A stretch of DNA of 50,782 nt from Verrucomicrobiales bacterium (GTDB lineage Bacteria > Verrucomicrobiota > Verrucomicrobiia > Verrucomicrobiales > V1-33), in assembly GCA_947460575.1 (NCBI GenBank), contig CANHIJ010000014.1, positions 1 to 50,782 of the forward strand, read 5' to 3'. The number at the start of each line of letters is the position of its first letter. Position 1 is the first letter of the stretch. The notes below the pieces were generated by a model, which had not been told where the DNA came from, did no database searches, and was given only the letters and a program-made list of their open reading frames with translations. Shown piece by piece: positions 44,473 through 50,782 of the stretch. The position numbers and the translations under genes were made by a program.

Positions 44473-44501
44473 TTGCGGCCCTAGCGGACTAGCACTATAT
44501 T
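44473..44501 (+). promoter_or_regulatory. Sigma-70-like promoter of the large secreted-protein gene at 44576
   Basis: TTGCGG (44473-44478) lies 17 bases before TATATT (44496-44501, 5 of 6 to TATAAT). The -35 is inside CTGAACAACTTGCGGCCC (44464-44481), shared at 16 of 18 positions with 9379-9396. GGAGCGCTTT occurs both upstream (44448-44457) and at the expected transcription start (44505-44514), suggesting a paired operator. Confidence 0.65.
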
Positions 44502-44575
44502 GTGGGAGCGCTTTAGCCTAGCTGCGGCGCCCCGGGAACCGGCCCCTCTAACCCCACACCTGACTCCAACTCGCC

Positions 44576-47500
44576 ATGTGTAAACCGTCCCTGCCCCACC
44601 CCCTCTCCCTCCTCGCCTCCCTGCTCCTCAGCTCCCTCCTCCCCGCCCCCGCCCAGCTCACTTGGGACTTCTCCACCGAGAACCCCACCTCCGGCATCCC
44701 CCTCCATCTCGCCGCAGGCCCCATCTCCCAGGGCAACACCACCGGCGCCCCCCCGCTCCTCTCCACCACTTCCGCCTCCAGCACCTACCCCGGCGCCAGC
44801 GGCGGCAACAACGCCGGCCTCGCCGCCCGCACCGGCCCCCTCAATCTCAACCCCGGCACCAGCCCCTACTTCGAACTCACCCTCTCCCCAGCCAGCGGCT
44901 ACCAACTCACCCTCACCAACTTCACCTTCGGCTCCCGCCGCACCAGCACCGGCCCCCAAAAATACTCTCTGCGCAGCAGCGCCGACGGCTTCGCCACCGA
45001 AATCGCCGGCGGCAATCTCCTCGCCAATGCCACCAACTGGGCCCTCTACCCCAACCTCGGCCTCTCCCTCCGCTCCCTCTCCCCACTCACCCTCCGCCTC
45101 TACGGCTACGACGGCGTCGGCAGCCCCAACGGCACCTCCAACTGGCGCCTCGACGATTTATCCCTCGCCGCAGATCTCACCCCCTCCAGCAGCCCCATCC
45201 CCACCCTCACCTCCTTCTTCCCTCCCAGCGGCCCCGTCGGCACCTCCGTCACCATCCTCGGTACCCACTTCGGAACGGCTCCCACCGTCAGCTTCAACGG
45301 CACCCTCGCCACCTTCGCCACCGCCAACCCTGACGGCACCTCCATCACCGCCACCGCCCCCCTCGGCGGCTCCTCCGGCCCCCTCACCGTCCTCACCGCT
45401 CTCGGCTCCGTCTCCAGCGACTCCTCCTACACCTACCCCCCGCAGCCCGCCCTCAGCCTCACCACCGAAGCCGCCGCCGTCCCCGAAAACGCCGCCCTTC
45501 TCTTCAACGCCGTCGCTCGCCCCGCCGACGCCCCCCTCGACCTCCCCCTCACCGTCGACCTCCTCAGCTCCAACCCTCTCAAGGCCACCGTCCCAGCCAC
45601 CGTCACCATCCCCGTCGGCCAACTCGTCTCCGAATCCTTCGCCATCACTGGCGTCCCCGACGGCGCCTTCAGCTCCGCCTTCAATGTCACCCTAACTGCC
45701 TCCGCCTCCGGCTACCTCAGCGCCACCGTCCTCGTCAGCGTCACCAACGTCGACGCCCCGCCCCCCGCCGCCCCGCCCACCGTAGTCATCAACAAATGGC
45801 TCAATAGCTCCCCTGAAATCGTCGAACTCCTCGTCGTCGGCGACGGCTCTCCTCACTCCACCGTCGACCTCCGCGGCATGATCCTCAAAGACTTCAGCAG
45901 CAGCATGTCGAAAGACGGCGGCGGCAAAAAAAGCTTCGCCGATGCCCCCCTCTTCCAAGCCCTCCCCGCCGGCACCCTCCTCGTCCTCACCAACCAGCCA
46001 GTCTCCTCCGACCTCGATCCCGCCGACTTCGTTCTCCGCCTCGGCCTCGCCGACCCCGCCTTCTTCATCCCCGGCAGCGGAACCTTCGACCTCAGCGCCC
46101 AAGAAATGGTCATGCTCAAGGCCCCCGGCTCCCCCGCAGCGGGCACCGACGGCGCCATTCACGCCCTCGCCGTTGGCTCCTCCGACCCCTCCACCTACCC
46201 CCTCTTCGCTAACACCACCTCCGCCAAACTCTTCGCCACCGGCGCCAATTCCGCCCTCGCCCAAAATAGCGCCGCCGCCCTCGACGACTTCAACGGCGCC
46301 GACGCCGCCCCCAGCCCCACCCTCTCCGCCGCCCAATTTGGCGCCGCCAACACCCCCACCAACCACGCCTTCCTCCGCTCCCTCCGCGGCATCACCTCCC
46401 TCAGCGGCGTCGGCCAAGCCTCTCTCGTTAACCATACCCCCAACTCCCCCTTCCTCGACCGCAATATCTTCCCCCGCAACCAGTCTGCCCAACAAGTCGC
46501 CCTCACCCTCCTCAGCGACGTCTCCCCAGGCACCCTCACCCGCTGCTCCGTGATCGTCCCCTCCGCCCTCGGCGCACCCCTCCCCTCCCAAGTCGCCATC
46601 TCCGGCCCCGGCGCCGGAGCCCCCCTCATCTCCGTCTCCGGCCAAACCATCGCCATCTCCGGCACCGCCATCACCGCCACCGACCCCGCCATCATCACCC
46701 TCTCCGGCCTCTCCACCCCAAGCCCCTCCGGCCCCGAAGCCGACGGCCGCTACCCCTTCCTCATCAGCACCGCCGGCCCCTCCGACTCCCCGGCCCCCCT
46801 CGCCGCCGCCCCCGCCGCCGTCGTCATCGTCCCCATCCAATCCCTCCGCGACGTCGACCCCCTCACCGGCGTCCCCGTCGACCTCCATAAAATCGTCGCC
46901 GTCGAAGGCGTCGTCACCGAAGAAAATTTCCATAATGCCCAACTCAGCGCCTTCCTCCAAGACGGCGACTTCGCCATCAACGTCTTCTCCTACAACCTCG
47001 CCAGCTTCCCCGCCCTCACCCGCGGCCAGCGCTATGCCGTCACCGGCCCCATCCTCCAATTCGCCGGCCTCACCGAAATCAGCCCCGCCTCCGGCGCCGA
47101 CCTCATCGACCTCGGCCCCGGCATTCCCCCCCTGCCCCTCGCCCTCACCGCCGCCCAACTCGCCGCCCCCTCCGACCCCTCCTTCCTCGAAAACATCGAA
47201 GGCCGCCTCATCCGCGTCGACAACCTCACCCTCATCGACGGCACCTGGACCGACCCTCCCACCACCACCACCATCGACCTCACCCTCCGCGACCCCCTCG
47301 GCAACCACCTCAGCGCCCGCCTCGCTCAAAACACCGCCGCCACGACCCCCCCCGCCGCCTACCCCGCCTCCATCACCGGCATCTTCTCTCAGGCCGCCCC
47401 CGCCAACGCCCCCTTCTCCGGCTACCTCCTCATGCCCCGCGACCCCGACGACGTCGCCAGTTCCCCCGTCAGCTCCTATCAACTCTGGGCCAGCGCCTTT

Positions 47501-47836
47501 CCCGCCATCGGCGCCCCCTCCGACGACAGCGACGGCGACGGCCAGTCCAATTTTCTCGAGTACGCCCTCGGCACCCTCCCCAGCGACCCCGCTTCCCTCC
47601 AAACCCCAGCCGTGGTCCCCATCGCAGGCCGCCCCGGCTTCGCCCTCACCAAAGGCCCCGCCGCCGCCGCCGACCCCTCTGTCGCCTACCTCATCGAGGG
47701 CTCTTCCGACCTCCACCACTGGAGCCACAGCCTCCCCGACATCGAAGTCCTCGCCAACGACAACACCAGCTACCGCGTCCAATACCTCGGCGATTCCCCC
47801 CACTTCTTCTTCCGCCTCAAGGTCGGCCCCCCCTGA
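44576..47836 (+). CDS. Large secreted protein with TIG, Calx-beta-like and lamin-tail-like domains
   Basis: 1086 residues with a Sec signal (LSLLASLLLSSLLPAPA-Q). Domains by residue: N-terminal beta-sandwich (27-200), an IPT/TIG domain (about 208-287, PTLTSFFPPSGPVGTSVTILGTHFG), a Calx-beta-like domain (292-392), a lamin-tail-like domain (399-520, VVINKWLNSSPEIVELLVVG...VDLRGMILKDFS), a less defined central part, an OB-fold-like region (about 769-842, VVAVEGVVTEENFHNAQLSAFLQDGDFAINVF), and the C-terminal module with DDSDGDGQSNFLEYALG near 981, SSDLHHW and a terminal FFFRLKV. OB-fold plus lamin-tail domains are common in secreted nucleases, but no nuclease motif is seen. The gene stands alone, with a promoter at 44473 and terminator at 47867. 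Confidence 0.85.
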   Translation: MCKPSLPHPLSLLASLLLSSLLPAPAQLTWDFSTENPTSGIPLHLAAGPISQGNTTGAPPLLSTTSASSTYPGASGGNNAGLAARTGPLNLNPGTSPYFELTLSPASGYQLTLTNFTFGSRRTSTGPQKYSLRSSADGFATEIAGGNLLANATNWALYPNLGLSLRSLSPLTLRLYGYDGVGSPNGTSNWRLDDLSLAADLTPSSSPIPTLTSFFPPSGPVGTSVTILGTHFGTAPTVSFNGTLATFATANPDGTSITATAPLGGSSGPLTVLTALGSVSSDSSYTYPPQPALSLTTEAAAVPENAALLFNAVARPADAPLDLPLTVDLLSSNPLKATVPATVTIPVGQLVSESFAITGVPDGAFSSAFNVTLTASASGYLSATVLVSVTNVDAPPPAAPPTVVINKWLNSSPEIVELLVVGDGSPHSTVDLRGMILKDFSSSMSKDGGGKKSFADAPLFQALPAGTLLVLTNQPVSSDLDPADFVLRLGLADPAFFIPGSGTFDLSAQEMVMLKAPGSPAAGTDGAIHALAVGSSDPSTYPLFANTTSAKLFATGANSALAQNSAAALDDFNGADAAPSPTLSAAQFGAANTPTNHAFLRSLRGITSLSGVGQASLVNHTPNSPFLDRNIFPRNQSAQQVALTLLSDVSPGTLTRCSVIVPSALGAPLPSQVAISGPGAGAPLISVSGQTIAISGTAITATDPAIITLSGLSTPSPSGPEADGRYPFLISTAGPSDSPAPLAAAPAAVVIVPIQSLRDVDPLTGVPVDLHKIVAVEGVVTEENFHNAQLSAFLQDGDFAINVFSYNLASFPALTRGQRYAVTGPILQFAGLTEISPASGADLIDLGPGIPPLPLALTAAQLAAPSDPSFLENIEGRLIRVDNLTLIDGTWTDPPTTTTIDLTLRDPLGNHLSARLAQNTAATTPPAAYPASITGIFSQAAPANAPFSGYLLMPRDPDDVASSPVSSYQLWASAFPAIGAPSDDSDGDGQSNFLEYALGTLPSDPASLQTPAVVPIAGRPGFALTKGPAAAADPSVAYLIEGSSDLHHWSHSLPDIEVLANDNTSYRVQYLGDSPHFFFRLKVGPP

Positions 47837-47866
47837 GCCCCGCTCCCGGCCCCGCTCACCCTCCAG

Positions 47867-47900
47867 ACCTGCCGCCCCCACCCATGGGGTCGGCAGGTTT
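47867..47900 (+). terminator. Probable terminator after the large secreted-protein gene
   Basis: ACCTGCCG (47867-47874) pairs with CGGCAGGT (47891-47898), with further C/G pairing inside. Only three Ts follow (47898-47900), so termination may be incomplete. It lies 30 bases past the stop codon. Confidence 0.6.
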
Positions 47901-47984
47901 CGCCGCGCCCGCATGTCCCGCCCCCCATTCCCCATTTGAACCCCGCCCCGGGCCGCGCTACCGCTCCCTTTCTCCCCTCCCCAC

Positions 47985-48770
47985 GTGAACTTCCCCCGCT
48001 GCCTCCTCTCCACCGCCGCCCTCTGGATCGCCGGTCTCCAGGTCGCCCCCGCCGCCGAACTCAGCCCCAACCTGCTCAACCAAGCCCTCGCCGCCACCCG
48101 TGCCCAACGATGGCCCGCCGCCCGCTCCGCCTGGGAAGCCCTCCTCCAACAGGACCCCGATAACCCCGCCACCCTCTCCAACCTCGGCAAAGTCCAATTC
48201 CAACTCGCCGACCACCAGGCCGCCCGCACCTCCCTCGAAAAAGCCACCGCCCTCAAACCAGAACTCAGCGACTCCTGGCTCGCCCTCGGCCTCGTCTACC
48301 TCGAACTCCAGGCCCCCATGATGGCCGTCTCCGCCATGACCCGCGGCGTCGCCGAAAACCCCGCCGACCCCCGCGCCCACAACTCCCTCGCCATCGTCCT
48401 CAAACGCATCGGCTGGACCAGCGGCGCCGAAGCCGAACTCCAAAAATCCCTCGACCTCGACCCCACCTGCGCCGAAGCCCACTTCAACCTCGCCGTCCTC
48501 TGCCTCGAGCGAAAACCCCCCTCCCTCGAAATGGCCCAACGCCATTACCTCAAGGCCCGCTCCCTCGGCGCCGCCCCCGACGAAGTCGTCGAAAAACAAA
48601 TCCGCGGCGAATCCGCCCTCCAAGAATCCGAAGACGCCCCCCCGCCAAGCCCCGAATCCCAAACGCCCCGGCCCCCCAACGGCGCTTCCCCTACCCCGCC
48701 CTCGCCGCCAGCCCCCGCCAAACGCCCACTCACACCCAAACCAGCTCCCCGGAAATCCTCCCCCTCATGA
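47985..48770 (+). CDS. Periplasmic TPR protein
   Basis: 261 residues with a GTG start, chosen because it opens a signal peptide (CLLSTAALWIAGLQVAPAAE). Four TPR units are visible between about 30 and 195 (WEALLQQDPDNPATLSNLGKVQFQLADHQAARTSLEKATALKPE and onward). The last 60 residues are proline-rich and look disordered. The stop overlaps the ATG of the carboxypeptidase gene (ATGA), so the two are translationally coupled and may act together on the cell wall. No Shine-Dalgarno sequence. Confidence 0.85.
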   Translation: MNFPRCLLSTAALWIAGLQVAPAAELSPNLLNQALAATRAQRWPAARSAWEALLQQDPDNPATLSNLGKVQFQLADHQAARTSLEKATALKPELSDSWLALGLVYLELQAPMMAVSAMTRGVAENPADPRAHNSLAIVLKRIGWTSGAEAELQKSLDLDPTCAEAHFNLAVLCLERKPPSLEMAQRHYLKARSLGAAPDEVVEKQIRGESALQESEDAPPPSPESQTPRPPNGASPTPPSPPAPAKRPLTPKPAPRKSSPS

Positions 48771-49606
48771 AGCGACGCACGCTCCTCCGCCACGCCGCCC
48801 TCGCACTCCCGGCCTCCTCCTTCCTTCCCTGGTCCTCCGCCCAGGCCGCCCTCGGCCCCCCTCCCACCCCCACCGCGAAGGCCTGCATCCTCGTCGACGC
48901 CATCGGTGGCCAAATCCTCCTCGAAAAAAACGCCGACGAACGCCGCCCCGTCGCCAGCACCCAAAAACTCGTCTCCGCGATCGCCTGCGTCGAAAGCACC
49001 CCCCTCGACCGCATCGCCGACGTCTCCCCCTACGACGCCGCCGCCGAACCCCACAAAATGTACCTCAAAGTCGGCGAGGAATACCCCCTCCAGTCCCTCC
49101 TTCAGGCCATGCTCATCGAAAGCTGCAACGACGCCGCCCGCTGCGTCGCCCGCAACTGCGCCGGCAGCGAAGCTGCCTTCGCCGTCTGGATGACCCGCCG
49201 CGCCCAACAACTCGGCATGAAAAATTCCCAGTTCAAAAACGCCAGCGGCCTCCCCGCCGAAGGCCAATTCTCCACCGCCCGCGATATGTCCCTCATCGCC
49301 CGCGCCGCCCTCTACAATAAAACCATCAGCTCCATCGTCTGCCGCCACGAACTCACCATCGCCCGCCCCGACGGCCGCTCCAAAAAACTCACCACCACCA
49401 ACCACCTCCTCCGCCCCAACTCCCCCTTCTTCCTCCCCCAATGCACCGGCATGAAAACCGGATTCACCAACCTCGCCGGCAAATGCCTCATCTCCAGCGC
49501 TAACTACCGCGGCCGCACCGTCATCTGCGTCCTCCTCGGCAGCTCCTCCAAATACATCTGGAAAGAAGCCGGCTCCCTCCTCCAGTGGGGCCTCGGCCTC
49601 GCCTAG
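48767..49606 (+). CDS. D-alanyl-D-alanine carboxypeptidase (S11 family, penicillin-binding protein)
   Basis: 279 residues. The N-terminus (KRRTLLRHAALALPASSF) resembles a twin-arginine signal. The three active-site motifs of S11 serine peptidases are present: STQK (Ser 64, Lys 67), SCN (Ser 119, Asn 121) and KTG (230-232). KNASGLP and the GMKTGFTNLAGKCLISSA region agree with DacA/DacF. It removes the terminal D-Ala from peptidoglycan stem peptides. The usual C-terminal beta domain and amphipathic anchor of PBP5 are missing, so it is probably soluble in the periplasm. The gene overlaps the TPR gene by 4 bases. Confidence 0.93.
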   Translation: MKRRTLLRHAALALPASSFLPWSSAQAALGPPPTPTAKACILVDAIGGQILLEKNADERRPVASTQKLVSAIACVESTPLDRIADVSPYDAAAEPHKMYLKVGEEYPLQSLLQAMLIESCNDAARCVARNCAGSEAAFAVWMTRRAQQLGMKNSQFKNASGLPAEGQFSTARDMSLIARAALYNKTISSIVCRHELTIARPDGRSKKLTTTNHLLRPNSPFFLPQCTGMKTGFTNLAGKCLISSANYRGRTVICVLLGSSSKYIWKEAGSLLQWGLGLA

Positions 49607-49616
49607 CTCCCCACTC

Positions 49617-50782
49617 ATGCGCTCCTTCCAGGACGACCTCGCTCCCCTCCACGCCGCCTCCCTCCACCGCGCCCTTCGCCCCCTCGACTCCCCCGCCTGC
49701 TCCCCACTCGCCTCCGCCAACGGCCGCGAACTCCTCAATTTCTCCTCCAACGACTACCTCGGCCTCGCCCACGCGGATCCCGTCCGCGCCGCCTTCAAAC
49801 AGGGCCTCGATCTCTACGGCGCCGGCTCCGGCGCCTCCCGCCTCGTCTGCGGCTCCCTCCCCCCTCACGCCGCCCTCGAACAGACCCTCGCCGCCTTCAA
49901 AAAAACCGAGGCCGCCCTCACCTTCTCCTCCGGCTTCGCCGCCGCCCTCGGCGCCCTCCCCGCCCTCTGCGGCCCCGGCGACTTTATCCTCCTCGACAAA
50001 CTCTGCCACGCCTGCCTCATCGACGGCGCCAAACTCAGCGGCGCCACTCTCCGCGTCTTCCCCCACAACCACCTCGACAAACTCCAGCGCCTCCTCCTCT
50101 GGGCCCGCGACCGCGCCTCCCCCTCCAGCCGCATCCTCGTCGTCACCGAAAGCATCTTCAGTATGGACGGCGACTGGGCCGACCTCTGGGAAATCGTCCG
50201 CCTCAAAGACGCCGTCGGCGCCCTCCTCCTCCTCGACGAAGCCCACGCCTTCGGCATCCACGGCCCCCAAGGCCGCGGCCTCGCCGCCAAACTCGGCCTC
50301 TCCAACCGCATCGATATCCACCTCGGCACCTTCAGTAAAGCCGTCGGCCTCTCCGGCGGCTACCTCTGCGGCTCCCAATCCCTCATCGACCTCCTCGTCA
50401 ACCGCGCCCGCCCCTTCATCTACTCCACCGCCCCTTCCCCAGCCCTCGCCCACGCCACCGCCGAAGTCCTCCGCCTCTGGCTCCCCTCCCCCTACGGTGA
50501 GGAACGCCGCGCCCGCCTCTGGCGCAACCTCGCCCACCTCAGCAACGCCCTCCAAGGCCGCATCCCCGAACCCTCCAGCGCCATCATCCCCCTCCACGTC
50601 GGCAGCGCCTCCGCCGCCCTCCAACTCAGCGCCACCCTCCTCGATGCCGGCTTCCTCATCCCCGCCATCCGCTTTCCCACCGTCCCCAAAGGCCGCGCCC
50701 GCCTCCGCCTCACCCTCAGCGCCAGCCACACCCCAGCCCAAATCGACCTCCTCGCCCAAACCCTCCTCCCCCTCCTCCCTCC
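49617..50782 (+). CDS. bioF: 8-amino-7-oxononanoate synthase-like enzyme (3' end outside window)
   Basis: The frame is open from the ATG at 49617 to the window end (388 complete codons), so almost the whole protein is visible though its stop is not. It is an alpha-oxoamine synthase (PLP fold type I): LLNFSSNDYLGLAHAD, YGAGSGASRLVCGSLPPHAALEQTLAAFKKTEAALTFSSGFAA, VVTESIFSMDGDWADL, LLLDEAHAFGIHGPQGRG and the PLP lysine in GTFSKAVGLSGGY (Lys 241). YSTAPSPALAHA and the length fit BioF, which joins pimeloyl-ACP and alanine in biotin synthesis. KBL, serine palmitoyltransferase and other homologues are close, and no other bio gene is visible. It starts 10 bases after the carboxypeptidase. Confidence 0.85.
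   Translation, partial: MRSFQDDLAPLHAASLHRALRPLDSPACSPLASANGRELLNFSSNDYLGLAHADPVRAAFKQGLDLYGAGSGASRLVCGSLPPHAALEQTLAAFKKTEAALTFSSGFAAALGALPALCGPGDFILLDKLCHACLIDGAKLSGATLRVFPHNHLDKLQRLLLWARDRASPSSRILVVTESIFSMDGDWADLWEIVRLKDAVGALLLLDEAHAFGIHGPQGRGLAAKLGLSNRIDIHLGTFSKAVGLSGGYLCGSQSLIDLLVNRARPFIYSTAPSPALAHATAEVLRLWLPSPYGEERRARLWRNLAHLSNALQGRIPEPSSAIIPLHVGSASAALQLSATLLDAGFLIPAIRFPTVPKGRARLRLTLSASHTPAQIDLLAQTLLPLLP

Noticed and set aside
1..50782. CRISPR arrays, insertion sequences, prophage or integrase-att structures
   Set aside because: No spaced direct repeats, transposase or integrase motifs were seen; the tRNA-Arg gene has no partial copy nearby that would mark an integration site.

Overview
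The window looks like a chromosomal segment of a verrucomicrobium (PVC superphylum). The reasons are a DUF1549/DUF1553 'Planctomycete cytochrome' protein next to a Tat-exported DUF1501 protein, very large secreted proteins with cadherin-like, lamin-tail and CotH domains, a long-form IspH, and very high GC. I count 33 protein genes (22 on +, 11 on -) and one tRNA. The first gene (giant CotH protein) and the last (BioF-like) are cut by the window edges. I see no insertion sequence, phage, CRISPR array or rRNA.

Layout. 1-12.6 kb: two large secreted proteins. 12.7-14.6 kb: a LysM protein with a degenerate L,D-transpeptidase-like tail, then accA. 14.6-18.7 kb (minus strand): EamA transporter, ankyrin lipoprotein, GT4 glycosyltransferase and a self-contained rpsU unit. 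18.9-29.6 kb (plus): C39-like protease, cytochrome-type DUF1549/1553 protein, DUF1501, SGNH-like protein, MBOAT acyltransferase, L,D-transpeptidase, ispH. 29.6-31.5 kb (minus): desaturase then fabG. 31.9-36.1 kb (plus): VTC polyphosphate polymerase-like, DUF4956, HlyD-like, RlpA, ROK sugar kinase. 36.1-38.7 kb: MgtA-type P-ATPase (minus). 38.9-39.6 kb: LolA-like protein. 39.6-41.0 kb: arsR-DUF6428-arsC (minus). 41.1-44.3 kb: comEC, proB and tRNA-Arg(CCG). 44.6-47.8 kb: a third large secreted protein. 48-50.8 kb: TPR protein, D-Ala-D-Ala carboxypeptidase, BioF-like synthase.

Four whole-window patterns stand out. (1) Synonymous choice follows the DNA strand, not the gene: plus-strand genes end codons in C (or A for Glu/Gln/Lys), while minus-strand genes end in G, so the given strand is depleted in G throughout. 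(2) Almost no gene has a Shine-Dalgarno sequence; rpsU is the clear exception, which recalls the Bacteroidetes arrangement in which bS21 helps hide the anti-SD. (3) Three large secreted proteins share a C-terminal module (acidic TSP3-like loop and EYALG, then DLxxW, then a terminal FxRLKV), a candidate sorting or anchoring domain. (4) The VTC-DUF4956-HlyD-RlpA cluster may be an envelope polyphosphate system. The arsR promoter is also notable: a perfect palindrome overlaps both -35 and -10, and the predicted transcript is leaderless.

All calls are from reading the sequence; no database search was run.
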